From Apodemus sylvaticus (Eukaryota; Chordata; Mammalia; Rodentia; Muridae): DNA of 64,000 bases. Shown here piece by piece: positions 22,992 through 33,885 of the stretch. The translations under genes and the position numbers were made by a program. Numbering within the stretch: the first letter of the stretch is position 1; each line of letters opens with the position of its first letter. The notes under the pieces are model-generated. The model had not been told where the DNA came from and ran no database searches. It worked only from the letters and a program-made list of their open reading frames with translations. The stretch is from the NCBI RefSeq assembly GCF_947179515.1, contig NC_067473.1:99289782-99353781 (forward strand). Reading direction: 5' to 3'.

Positions 22992-24197
22992 GGGAGGCGG
23001 CGGCGGCGGCAGCGGCAGCAGCAGTGCAGCAGTGGCTGGTCCAACTGAAGGGCCATCAGCAGTGGAACCAAGGCGACACAGGGTCCAGTAGGCCCTGCGC
23101 CCACGACCACTGACCTTCGCTGACCAGCCGGGCAGCAAGCAGCTGCGGTTCTGCGGAGCCTTTCACTGCACGGAAGCCACTTCAGAACTCGGCTTCCCGC
23201 CAGTCAGGAGAGACTCATCTCCATCTTGATTTCAGACTCCAGAGATCGGACAGACTGAGGTACACAAACATAATCCGAGGCCAACACCGCAGGGGTCTGA
23301 GTCCGACGGGCGTTGGCCTGCACCCAGGCCCTGGGCTGTTCGGGTAGCCATCGGGGTGCCAACCCAGCCAGGAGGTTTTTTTGCCCTGGCTGGCACATGT
23401 GCCGCCATTTTGCCTACAGGACCCAGAGTGCTCGGGACGGCAGAGACGGCTAACAAGCATAGCCTGAGGCTAACAAAACAGGGGTCTAGGCCCCAAAAGG
23501 CACAGGACTGACCCCAAGAACTGGGCGGCTTGGTGGGCCATCTGTGTGTCAACCCGCCCAGGAGATTGTTAGCACAGCAGACTCTCCCGGTGCTTTCGGG
23601 GAGCACGGACGAGCACGCCGGCCATCCGGGTCACCTGGCGGACCCAATTAACAGTCATAGCCCTAGGGAAACTTTGCTCGGACCTTGGCCTCCCAGGCTT
23701 TTGCCTGGACTCAGGGACTGGGCGGCCAGGCTAACCTTGTGTGCGCCAGCCTGGTTGGGGAATTGGCTGCCCAGTGGAGTGAGTGGAACACAGGGGAGGT
23801 CACAGCAGCATACACCTTCGGCGCTCCCTGGGGGTGCACACGGGCTCCATCTGGTCCACAGACACAATCTGGGGCAAGGCCTCAGGCAGAAGCCCTCAGC
23901 TCAACTCTCTCCGCTTCAGATCAGCCTGGGCGGCCGCACCACATCTCCAGGTCCCTCAAGAGGCTAGCGGGGGCTTCCGGGCGGCCAGCTGGGAGAAGTC
24001 GGTGTGCTCCGGTAAATCCTGCGGGCCCCAGCGGGAGCCTTCAGGTGCCTGCTTCGGGATCTGAACAGCCTGGACAGCAGCACCCTGTCTACAGGCAGTG
24101 CAGGGTGTAAGCTGTGCACCAGAGGCCAACGGGGAAGGGGCAGCTTGCACTGGTGAGTCCAGCACTGACAAGACCAAGTAACACCAGTGAGAGCTAG
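22992..24197 (+). promoter_or_regulatory. L1 5' UTR / internal promoter
   Basis: This is GC-rich DNA upstream of ORF1, opening with a GGC/GGCAGC repeat. It has no clear tandem monomers, unlike mouse L1 promoters. Open stretches on both strands (up to 145 codons) are explained by GC content. It would drive the L1 transcript. Confidence 0.85.
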
Positions 24198-25469
24198 ATG
24201 GCAAAAGGCAAACGCAGGAACATCACTAACAGAAATCAAGGCAATATGGCAACATCTGAACCCAATTCTCCTCTACCAGCTTGTCCTGGATACCCCATCA
24301 CACCAGTAAAACAAGATTTGGATTTAAAATCACTGGTCATAATGCTGGTACAGGAACACATGAAGGACATACTTAAAGAAATTCAGGAGAAAATGGATCA
24401 AAAGTTAGAAGCCCTTGCAAGGGAAACACAAAAATCATTGAAAGAAATCCAGGAGAATACAAAAGCCAACAAGGAGGAAATGCAAAAAACACTTAAAGAA
24501 ATACAGGAGAACTTTGGTCAACAGGCTGAGGTCATGAAAGACGAAACACAAAAATCTCTTAAAGAAATACAGGAGAACTTTGGTCAACAGGCTGAGGTCA
24601 TGAAAGAGGAAACACAAAAATCTCTTAAAGAATTACAGAAAAGCACAAACATGCAAGTGAAGGAGCTAAGCAAAACCATCCAGGATCTAAAATCAGAAGT
24701 AGAAACAACTAAGAAAACTCAAAAGGAGACAACTTTGGAGATAGAAAGCCTTGGGACGAAATCAGGGGACAGAGATGCAAATATCAACAACAGAATACAA
24801 GAAATAGAAGAAAGAATCTCAGATGCTGAAGATTCCATAGAAACCATGGACTCAACAGTTAAAGAAAATGCAAAATGCAAAAAGCTTGTAACCCAAAATA
24901 TCCAGGAAATCCAGGACACAATGAGAAGACCAAACCTAAGGATTATAGGCATAGATGAGAGTGAAGATTTACAACTTAAAGGGCCAGCAAATATCTTCAA
25001 TAAAATTATGGAAGAAAACTTCCCTAACCTAAAGAGAGAGATGCCCATGAATATACAAGAAGCCTACAGAACTCCAAACAGACCGGACCAGAACAGAAAT
25101 ACTTCCCGTCACATAATAATCAAAACACCATATGTTCTAAACAAAGAAAGAATATTAAAGGCAGTAAGAGAAAAAGGCCAAGTAACATATAAAGGAAGAC
25201 CTATCAGAATCACAGCAGACTTTTCATCTGAGACTATGAAGGCTAGAAGGTCCTGGGCAGATCTCATGCAGACTCTAAGAGAACACAAATGCCAACCAAA
25301 ACTACTATATCCAGCAAAACTCTCAATCACCATAGATGGAGAAACTAAGATATTTCATGACAAAACCAAGTTTACCCAATATCTATCCACAAACCCAGCC
25401 CTAAAAAGGATAATAGGAGGACAACACCAATACAAGGAGGGAAACTTCAACCTGGAAAAAGCAAGATAG
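24198..25469 (+). CDS. L1 ORF1 protein (RNA-binding nucleic acid chaperone), intact
   Basis: 423 codons without interruption, starting MAKGKRRNIT. ORF1p trimers coat L1 RNA in cytoplasmic particles. Domains by residue: basic N-terminus 1-40; coiled coil about 45-240 with repeated KSLKEIQEN heptad units; RRM-like domain about 245-340 (RRPNLRIIGI); C-terminal domain about 341-410 (PAKLSITIDGETKIF). Two 66-base near-identical units at 24,492-24,557 and 24,558-24,623 lengthen the coiled coil by 22 residues each. The protein is somewhat longer than the roughly 370 residues usual in mouse. ORF2 lies 59 bases downstream. Confidence 0.95.
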   Translation: MAKGKRRNITNRNQGNMATSEPNSPLPACPGYPITPVKQDLDLKSLVIMLVQEHMKDILKEIQEKMDQKLEALARETQKSLKEIQENTKANKEEMQKTLKEIQENFGQQAEVMKDETQKSLKEIQENFGQQAEVMKEETQKSLKELQKSTNMQVKELSKTIQDLKSEVETTKKTQKETTLEIESLGTKSGDRDANINNRIQEIEERISDAEDSIETMDSTVKENAKCKKLVTQNIQEIQDTMRRPNLRIIGIDESEDLQLKGPANIFNKIMEENFPNLKREMPMNIQEAYRTPNRPDQNRNTSRHIIIKTPYVLNKERILKAVREKGQVTYKGRPIRITADFSSETMKARRSWADLMQTLREHKCQPKLLYPAKLSITIDGETKIFHDKTKFTQYLSTNPALKRIIGGQHQYKEGNFNLEKAR

Positions 25470-25528
25470 TAACCTTTCATCAAACCCAAAAGAAGTTAAG
25501 CAATCAAATTTAAAAAATAACGTCAAAA

Positions 25529-28500
25529 ATGATAGGAAGTAACAATCACTATTCCTTAATATCTCTTAACATCAATGGACTTAATGCCCCAATAAAAAGA
25601 CACAGACTAACTGAATGGATACGTAAACAGGAACCTACATTTTGCTGCTTACAGGAAACACACCTCAGGGTCAAAGACAAACACTACCTTAGAGTAAAAG
25701 GCTGGAAGACAATTTTATAAGCAAATGGTCTCAGGAAACAAGCTGGAGTAGCCATTTTAATATCAGATAAAATTGACTTTCAACCCAAAGTCATCAAAAG
25801 AGACTCTGAGGGACACTTCTTGCTGGTCAAAGAAAAAATACAACAAGAAGAACTCTCAATCCTGAACATCTATGCTCCAAATGCAAGGGCACCCTCTTTC
25901 ATAAAAGAAACTTTATTAAAACTCAAAGCACACATTGAACCTAACACAATAATTGTGGGTGACTTCAACACTGCACTTTCCTCAATGGACCGATCAGGAA
26001 AACAGAAACTAAACAAGGACACAATGAAACTAATTGAAGCTTTGGACCAATTAGATTTAACAGATATATATAGAACATTCTATCCTAAAACAAAAGAATA
26101 TACCTTTTTTTCAGCACCTTATGGTACCTTCTCCAAAATCGACCATATAATTGGTCAAAAGACAGACCTCAACAAATATAAGAAGATCGAACTAATCCCA
26201 TGCCTCCTATCTGATCACTATGGAGTAAAAGTGGTCTTCAATAGCAACAGAAACAATAGAAAACCCACATACACGTGGAAATTGAACAATACTCTACTCA
26301 ATGATACCTTGGTCAAGGAAGAAATAAAGAAAGAAATTAAAGACTTTTTAGAACACAGTGAAAATGAAAACACAACATACCCAAATCTATAGGACACAAT
26401 GAAAGCAGTGCTAAGAGGAAAACTCATAGCCCTGAGTGCCTCCAAAAAGAAAACGGAGAGAGCATACATTACCAGCTTAATGACACACCTGAAAGCCCTA
26501 GAACAAAAAGAAGCTATTTCACCCAGGAGGAGTAGAAGGCAGGAAATCATCAAACTCAGGGCCGGAATCAATCAAGTAGAAACAAAGAGAACCATACAAA
26601 AAATCAACAAAACCAGGAGATGGTTCTTTGAGAAAATCAACAAGATAGATAAACCCTTAGCCAGACTGACCAAAGGGCACAGAGAAAGTATCCAAATAAA
26701 CAAACTTAGAAATGAAAAGGGAGATATAACAACGGAAACTGAGGAAATCCAAAAAATCATCAGATCCTACTACAAGAGCCTGTACTCAACACAACTGGAG
26801 AATCTGGAGGAAATGGACAATTTCCTTGACAGATACCAAATACCAAAATTAAATCAGGACCAACTAGACCATCTAAACAGTACCATAAAGCCTAAAGAAA
26901 TAGAAGGAGTCATAGAAAGTCTTCCAACCAAAAAAAGCACAGGACCAGATGGTTTCAGTGCAGAATTCTACCAGACCTTCAAAGAAGAGTTAACACCAAT
27001 ACTCTTCAAACTATTCCACAAAATAGAAACAGAAGGAACACTACCCAATTCCTTCTACGAAGCCACAATTACGCTGATACCAAAGCCACACAAAGATCCA
27101 ACAAAGAAAGAGAACTACAGACCAATTTCCCTTATGAACATCGATGCAAAAATACTCAATAAAATTCTTGCCAACCGAATCCAAGAACACATCAAAACGA
27201 TCATCCACCATGATCAAGTAGGCTTTATCCCGGGAATGCAGGGTTGGTTCAATATACGGAAATCCATCAATACAATCCACTACATAAACAAACTCAAAGA
27301 ACAAAACCACATGGTCATTTCATTGGATGCTGAAAAAGCATTTGACAAAATTCAGCATCCTTTCATGCTTAAAGTCTTGGAGAGAACAGGAATTCAAGGC
27401 CCATACCTAAACATAGTAAAAGCAATATACAGCAATCCGGTAGCCAGCATCAAACTAAATGGAGAGAAACTTGAAGCAATCCCACTGAAATCAGGGACCA
27501 GACAAGGCTGCCCCCTTTCTCCTTATCTTTTCAATATTGTACTTGAGGTACTAGCTCGGGCAATTCGACAACATAAGGAGGTCAAAGGGATACAAATTGG
27601 AAAGGAGGAAGTCAAACTATCATTATTTGCGGACAACATGATAGTCTACCTAAGTGACCCAAAAAACTCCACTAGAGAGCTCCTACAGCTGATAAACAAC
27701 TTCAGCAAAGTGGCAGGTTATAAAATCAACTCAAGCAAATCAGTGGCCTTCCTATACTCAAAGGATAAGCAGGCTGAGAAAGAAATTAGGGAAATGACCC
27801 CCTTCACAATAGCCACAAACAGTATAAAGTATCTTGGTGTGACTCTTACCAAACATGTGAAAGATCTGTATGACAAGAACTTCAAGACTCTGAAGAAGGA
27901 AATGGAAGAAGACCTCAAAAAATGGGAAAACCTCCCATGCTCATGGATCGGTAGAATCAATATAGTTAAAATGGCCATTTTGCCAAAAGCAATATACAGA
28001 TTCAATGCAATACTCATCAAAATCCCAACTCAATTCTTCACAGAGTTAGAAAGAGCAATTATCAAATTCATCTGGAACAACAAAAAACCCAGGATAGCTA
28101 AAACTATTCTCAGCAACAAAAGAAAATCTGGGGGAATCAGTATCCCTGACCTCAAGCAATACTACAGAGCAATAGTGTTAAAAACTGCATGGTATTGGTA
28201 CAGTGACAGGCAGGAGGATCAATGGAACAGGATTGAAGATCCAGAAATGAACCCACACACCTATGGCCACTTGATCCTCGACAGAGGCTGAAAACATCCA
28301 ATGGAAAAAAGATAGCCTTTTCAACAAATGGTCCTGGTTCAACTGGAGGTCAGCACGCAGAAGAATGCAAATTGATCCATCCTTGTCTCCTTGTACTAAG
28401 CTCAAATCCAAATGGATCAAGGACCTTCACATAAAGCCAGACGCTCTGAAGTTAATAGAAAAGAAACTGGTGAAGACCCTTGAGGACATCGGTACAGGGA

Positions 28501-29352
28501 GAAAGTTTCTGAACAGAACACCAATAGTGTATGCTCTAAGAGCAAGAATTGACAAATGGGACCTCATAAGGTTACAGAGTTTCTGTAAGGCAAAGGACAC
28601 CATCAAGAGGACAGATTGGCAACCAACAAATTGGGAAAAGATCTTCACCAATCCTACATCAGATAGAGGGCTAATATCCAATATATATAAAGAACTCAAG
28701 AAGTTAGACTCCAGAAAACCAAACAACCCTATTAAAAAATGGGGTACAGATTTAAACAAAGAATTCTCACCTGAAGATCTTCAGATGGCGGAGAAGCATC
28801 TTAAAAAATGCTCAACTTCATTAGTCATTAGGGAAATGCAAATCAAAACAACACTAAGATTTCATCTTACACCAGTCAGAATGGCTAAGATTAAAAATTC
28901 AGGAGACAGCATGTGTTGGACGGGGTGTGGAGAAAGAGGAACACTCCTCCACTGCTGGTGGGGTTGCAAATTGGTACAACCACTCTGGACATCAGTCTGG
29001 CAGTTCCTCCGAAAACTGGGCACCTCACTTCCAGAAGATCCTGCTATACCACTCCTGGTCATATACCCAGAGGATTCCCCACCATGTAATAAGGATACAT
29101 GCTCTACTATGTTCATAGCAGCTCTATTTATAATTGCCAGATGCTGGAAAGAACCCAGGTATCCCTCAACAGAAGAGTGGATGCAAAAAAATGTGGTATA
29201 TCTACACAATGGAGTACTATTCAGCCATTAGAAACAACGAATTCATGAAATTCTTAGGCAAATGGATGGAGCTAGAGAACATCATACTAAGTGAGGTAAC
29301 CCAGACTCAAAAGGTGAATCATGGTATGCACTCACTAATAAGTGGTTATTAA
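25529..29352 (+). pseudogene. L1 ORF2 (endonuclease-reverse transcriptase), inactivated
   Basis: It starts MIGSNNHYSLISLNINGLN. The endonuclease text (LQETHL, VGDFNT, LLSDHYG) and the RT are readable almost throughout. Breaks: TAA at 25,718, TAG at 26,390 (both in frame), a frameshift near 28,285 where about two bases are missing relative to the sister copy at 56,500, and one near 29,190 in an A-run. The RT catalytic box reads LFADNMIVY, so the second aspartate is asparagine (codon 27,635-27,637). The C-terminal cysteine motif is present (CWTGCGERGTLLHCWWGC). It cannot make active ORF2p. Confidence 0.95.
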
Positions 29353-29596
29353 CCTAGAAAACTGGAATACCCAAAACATAATCCACACATCAAATGAGAT
29401 ACAAGAAGAAAGGAGGAGCGGTCCCTGGTTCTGGAAAGACTCAGTGAAACAGTATTCGGCAAAACCAGAACGGGGAACTGGGAAGGGGTGGGAGGGAGGA
29501 CAGGGGAAGAGAAGGGGGCTTATGGGACTTTTGGGGAGTGGTGGGGGGCTAGAAAAGGGGAAATCATTTGAAATGTAAATAAATAATATCGAATAT
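29353..29596 (+). other. L1 3' UTR with G-rich polypurine tract
   Basis: 29,470-29,560 is G-rich with several runs of four or more G (GGGGTGGGAGGGAGGACAGG and similar), a conserved feature of mammalian L1 3' UTRs that can form G-quadruplexes. It ends AAATGTAAATAAATAA. Confidence 0.8.
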
Positions 29597-29869
29597 AAAA
29601 ATTAAAAAAAAGAAAGATACATCATACACACTGATCTAAAACATGGATCTAAAACAATAAGGTACTGTACCAAGAATTACGTAACTCTTTTTCATAGAAT
29701 CATTTTTCTCTATTCAGTCTCAGATAATACTTTCATTGGGTATGTAAAATTTTGAGGGATCAAGTTGTTGCAGAAATAACTTACATTCTCTACATAGTGC
29801 ATCCACAATTCACTCCCCACCTCACCCCTCAAAAAGGCTAGAGGGGACATACTTTATAATAGAGTAGAG

Positions 29870-29998
29870 TGCAGAAAAACCTGAATGACAGCGGTGCACT
29901 CCTTTAATCCCACCACTCTGGATGCAGAGACAGAAGGATGTGGTCTACAGAGTGAGGTTCAGGACAACCAAGAATAAATAGAGAAATCCTGTCTTAAA
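29870..29998 (+). repeat. B1 SINE (copy 2)
   Basis: Orthologous in position to the B1 at 4,235 and 45,575. The body reads GACAGCGGTGCACTCCTTTA and ends CCTGTCTTAAAATG. Confidence 0.75.
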
Positions 29999-30112
29999 AT
30001 GATTCTTTAAGACACATGTGATGCTCTAGTATATTTCCTGCTGACACCAACTCCCTGTGGGTGAAACAGAGACAGGTGCCCTTTGAGCAGCAGCACACAC
30101 TCTGCTGAGCTG

Positions 30113-30200
30113 ATTTGCATATGGAGTCATTATCCAACAGCCCAGGCTCCTTTAAGGGCAGCTGCCAGGAGCCTAAGAAGCATCCTCTCTTGCAGCTCTC
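30113..30200 (+). pseudogene. Orphan IGKV3 promoter without V exons
   Basis: A perfect ATTTGCAT octamer (30,113-30,120), the TTTAAG and CAGCTG elements and the following 5' UTR sequence match the two IGKV3 genes. Similarity stops at GCAGCTCTC (30,200), twelve bases before the expected leader ATG. No leader exon, V exon or RSS is found in the next kilobase. It is a deletion relic of a third IGKV3 gene. Confidence 0.88.
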
Positions 30201-31689
30201 TTGCCCTCACAAACAGCCTGCTATAGTCGCTTAGAAAATAGGCTGTGCTATAGTTATTTTCCTGCTTCGGTTTCAATGACACTATCTCTGTGCCCATCCT
30301 CAAATGAACTTTAATATCAGATTTATTGATTTTCCTTTTGTTTTGAAACAATATTTTTTATTTTAACAGCTTGTGTATTTGTGTTCAATATCTACCTGCC
30401 CTTTTTTCTTTTTACTTTCTTTCTTTCTTTTTTTTATTTCTTTCTTTATCTTTTGTGTATGGTGTATAAAATATGTGAATGAATGTAACATGTAGTTCAC
30501 ATGGAGGACACAGGACAACACTAGGTGTTGGTCATCAAATTCCACTTCTTTGAGACAGGGTGTCATCAGGGAACTTTCCTCTGAATGGGATTCAGGGGAA
30601 GAGAAGACTTAATGGATATGCTCTCTTTGCAGAAAGATGATGAGCCCTCATCAACTTGGACTGCTCTAAAGCTCGGAGACACTAGTACTCCTTGGATCTG
30701 CATGCCTAAGGGAGAAGTGTGTTTTTATTTTTTTCCTGTACTAATTATAATACTACCATCCAACTAGAACTATCCAGCTACGAGGCTGGAAAATGATCTG
30801 AGATCCTCTATATGTAAATATGTTTTTCTTTCCTGGGAGAGTTGAATCTCAGTAGACAGACACTGTTACATGGAATCTACCCGTCTAGCCTCCTCCAGTA
30901 CTGCATCTGTGGTGATCAATGCCTCTCTGAGAGAAGGATAAGTGGGATCTTATGTTTTCTCTCTCCAAGTCATCCTGCCCACTATCTCCAGGTACACCCT
31001 GAGGGTCACCTCCTCTAATCAACGATTGTCAAGTGGTACTCAACTCCTTTACTTTCCTCTTAAGGAAAATGTCAAGTGAACTTTTTGCTCTCCAAAGTAC
31101 AAATCCCCATTCCTTGAAAAATTTAAACCAAACTTAATATGACTTTAGAGATTTTTGAACCTGACCAATATACTGAAGCTTTCCAAAATTTCAGCCTGGT
31201 AATGGATATAAGCCACAAAAAGATAATGTTAGTCTTTCATCAGAAAAATATAAGTTCAGGAAACAATTCATTTCCAGGCTTCTGAAACTTAAATTGATGA
31301 CCTGCTTGTATCCTATGGCACTCCTTATCAATTTTTTATGGAGGGGATATAGACCACACAATCGAGGTGGACATTTCCTAAGAAAACCTTTAGTTTTTAG
31401 GTTTAGAAAAACTTTAGTGAGGAACTAAAGTCCTCACATCCCTATTCACCCTTATGAATACCTGTCACATCTTCTCTGCTATGATCCATTCTGTTTGCTG
31501 TAAGTGGATATCACAAACTAAGGTTTCCAAAATGTTTGAATGTGGCTACTCCTGCTTGTTTCCTGAAACCATTTGCTTGTTAAATTTTTTTCCAGTCTTT
31601 TACTCTGAGGTAGTATTTGTCTTTGACACTGAGGAGTGTTTCCTGTATGCAGCAAAAGGCAGGGTCCTGTTTAAGTATCCAGTCTGTTA
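30201..31689. other. Non-coding, no gene seen
   Basis: AT-rich DNA. It holds a CTTT-rich stretch at 30,405-30,450, a possible SINE-like tract at 30,470-30,570 (GAGACAGGGTGTCATCAGG) and the first copy of a local duplication at 31,018-31,290. Confidence 0.5.
31018..31290. repeat. Local direct repeat, first copy (partner 32,188-32,450)
   Basis: Shared words in the same order include CCTTTACTTTCCTCTTAAGG, CAATATACTGAAGCTTT, AGATAATGTTAGTCTT and CATCAGAAAAATATAAGTTCAG. Family unknown. The partner lies about 1.17 kb away, after an L1 fragment. Confidence 0.7.
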
Positions 31690-32180
31690 GTCTGATTTTT
31701 TATTGGGGAATTGAGTCCATTGATGTTAAGAGATATTAAGTAATAGTGATTATTAATTCCTCTTATTTTTTATGTTATTTTTATATTTGAGTGGTTATCT
31801 TCTTTTGGGTTTGATGAAAGGTTACTATATTTATTTTTCCAGGATGTAGTTTTCCTCCTTGTATTGGTGTTTTGCACATATTATCTTTGTAGGGCTGGGT
31901 TTGTGGAAAGATATTGTTTAAATTTGGTATTATCATGGAATATCTTGGTTTCTTCATCTATGCTGATTGAGAGTTTTGCTGAGTATAGTAGTCTTGGCTG
32001 GCATTTGTGTTCTCTTAGAGTCTGCATGAGATCTACCCAGGATCTTTGAGCTTTCATGGTCTCTGGTGAGAAGTCTGTGTAATTCTGATAGACCTTTCTT
32101 TATATGTTATTTTTTCTCTTACTGCTTTTAATATTCCTTCTTTGTTTAGTGCAATTGGGGTTTTTGTTATTATGTGATGG
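31690..32180 (-). mobile_element. L1 fragment (ORF1 C-terminus / ORF2 start), reverse
   Basis: The plus strand shows the reverse complement of the ORF1-ORF2 boundary: GAGTCTGCATGAGATCTACC and GGATGTAGTTTTCCTCCTTG correspond to the ORF1 tail at 25,200-25,470. Degraded and truncated at both ends. Confidence 0.8.
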
Positions 32181-32187
32181 TTATTAT

Positions 32188-32450
32188 GAAATCAACAACC
32201 GCCAAGTGGTCCCCTACTCCTTTATTTTCCTCTTAAGGGAACTTTTGCTCTCAAGAATGCAAATCGCCTTTTGCAAAACTTAAATCAAATTAAATCTGAC
32301 ATTAGAGATTTTCAGTTGAACCTGAACAATATACTGAAGCTTTTGAAAATCTCACCCTGTCCATCGATATAAGAGACAAAAATATAATGTTAATCTTACA
32401 TCAGAAAAAATATAGGTTCAGGGAAAAATTAATTCCAGGCTGATCTTTTT
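32188..32450. repeat. Local direct repeat, second copy
   Basis: Matches 31,018-31,290 with many substitutions and small gaps (CCTTTATTTTCCTCTTAAGG, CAATATACTGAAGCTTTTG). The L1 fragment 31,690-32,180 immediately precedes it. Confidence 0.7.
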
Positions 32451-32609
32451 TTTCCTTTTAATAGAATTTTATTTCAAGAATATAAGGCCAGGAATTTTCC
32501 AGATGTTCATTTTATAAAGCCAAAATGAAGAATAGAACAAGAATAATCTATGAAATAGATGCTGCTATTTAGAGAAAAATTAAGTGTTCAGGAAAGAAAA
32601 AAAATCACC

Positions 32610-32885
32610 AACCAGAAGAGTACTCATGGAGGGACCCATGGCTCCAGTTGCATATTTAGCAGAGAATGACCTTATCTGGCATCAATGGGAGGAGAGGAAC
32701 TTGGTCTAGTTAAGGCTTGATACCCCAGTGTAGAAGAGTGCTGGGTTGGTGAGATGGTAATGGGTGGGTGGATGGGGGAGCACCCTCGTAGAAGCAGCAG
32801 GAAAAGAAATGAAAGGGGTTTGAAGAGAGAAAACTGGGAAATGATATCATTTGAAATGTAAGTAAATAAAATATCAAATAAAAAA
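32610..32885 (+). mobile_element. L1 3' UTR fragment
   Basis: GGGACCCATGGCTCCAGTTG, GGAACTTGGTCTAGTTAAGG and a final GAAATGTAAGTAAATAAA match the older L1 3' UTR seen at 10,640-10,880 and 39,510-39,750. No coding sequence remains. Confidence 0.75.
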
Positions 32886-33290
32886 TGAGCCAGGATTAAA
32901 TCTTAATCTACTCCAAATTGTCTACTACAGGTCAAGTTCTTGTAAGAAAACCCTCTTCCTTCCTTGAAAAGCACAAAGGTACAGTAAGGTACCACTCCTC
33001 TCTGTCTCTGGACTCCATAGAATGGAAACTAATTTAAACAAATACATTTATATGTAAATTAATCCCAGGTATTAGAAGGAATGTATAGGAACTAGACCTT
33101 GAACCAGTACATTATTTAAATAATCTCCTGAACACTGTCATTACAGTCTTTTATTATTGAGAAAAAAACTAAGATGACAGCCGAGTGGTGACCTCACAAT
33201 CATGCAGGCCTAAGCATTTCTAAATAGTCTTGCAGATAACTGCTACAATTGAGGACAGTCCAGAAATTAAAAGAAAGAGTAACCTTGTAA
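32886..33290. other. Non-coding, no gene seen
   Basis: AT-rich single-copy-looking DNA between an L1 tail and the RPL23A pseudogene. Nothing recognisable. Confidence 0.4.
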
Positions 33291-33299
33291 CCAATGGAA

Positions 33300-33735
33300 C
33301 CTGCCATGACCAATCCTGCTTCTGCTCTTCCCAATGCAGAGGCCAAAGCGAATGCCTTGAGAACAAGAAGGTGGTGCTGAAAGGCAAAAAGAAGATGCCC
33401 AAGTGGACCTTCAGTGACCCAAGAACCTGTGGCTTTGGAGGCAGCCCAAATACCCTTGAAAGAACACAGCCAGGAGAAATAAGCTTGAGCACTATACCAT
33501 CATCAAACTCCCCCGACCACTAAGTTGCCCATGAGGGAGAGAGAGGACATGTTCATTGAGGATGACAAGAATAACCAGCACCAAATCAAATAGGCTGTGA
33601 AGAAACTCTATGAGAGTGAAGTTGCAAAAGTCAATACCCTGATATGGTCTGACTAAGAGAAAAAGACATGTTTACTTGGCTCCTGATTATGATGCTTTTG
33701 ACATTACCAGCAAACTTGGAATACCTAAATGGAGT
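33300..33735 (+). pseudogene. RPL23A: RPL23A processed pseudogene
   Basis: Ribosomal protein L23a (60S, uL23 family) relic without introns. Recognisable pieces in order: an NKKVVLKGKKK-like basic N-terminal part, a PKWTFSDPRT/GFGGSPNTLERT-type arginine-rich middle in shifted frames, NQHQIKQ-AVKKLYESEVAKVNTL-like text near 33,575-33,640, and APDYDAFDITSKLGIP near 33,685-33,725 in yet another frame. Several stops and frameshifts are visible. The 3' end runs into a TA repeat. A poly-A tail is not clear. Confidence 0.8.
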
Positions 33736-33762
33736 CCAGCTGAATAATTCCAAATATATGCT

Positions 33763-33764
<2 letters not shown>

Positions 33765-33817
<53 letters not shown>

Positions 33818-33880
33818 AAAAGGGAGAGAGAAGAAATATGGTGTGTGTGTGTGTGTGTGTATGTGTGTGTGTGTGTGTAG
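33765..33880. repeat. (TA)n and (GT)n microsatellites
   Basis: A pure TA run at about 33,767-33,814 is followed by a purine spacer and a GT run at 33,841-33,879. Open frames here are artefacts of the repeats. Confidence 0.95.
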
Positions 33881-33885
33881 CTCAC

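Larger units (their letters stand above)
22992..29610 (+). mobile_element. Full-length young L1, 6.6 kb, with target-site duplication
   Basis: The element starts GGGAGGCGGCGGCGGCGGCAG and ends in an A-rich tail. The 15-bp direct repeat AGAAAGATACATCAT flanks it at 22,977-22,991 and 29,611-29,625. Copies 1 (about 3,986) and 3 (about 45,347) hold the empty site. The 5' UTR is 1,206 bases, ORF1 is intact, ORF2 has two nonsense codons and two frameshifts, and the 3' UTR has the G-rich polypurine tract. Full length with a near-perfect duplication implies a fairly recent insertion. Confidence 0.97.
10510..30200 (+). repeat. Segmental duplication, copy 2 (expanded by ERV and L1 insertions)
   Basis: Blocks shared with copy 3 are 10,510-13,137 (with 41,320-43,500), 21,070-22,990 (with 43,573-45,355) and 29,612-30,200 (with 45,345-45,908). 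Between them sit two retroviral remnants and a full-length L1 that copy 3 lacks. Homology stops at 30,200, twelve bases before the expected leader ATG, so this copy has an IGKV3 promoter but no V gene. Confidence 0.8.

Noticed and set aside
22917..24239. Several open frames of 70-145 codons on both strands
   Set aside because: They lie in the GC-rich L1 5' UTR and match no protein. High GC removes stops by chance.
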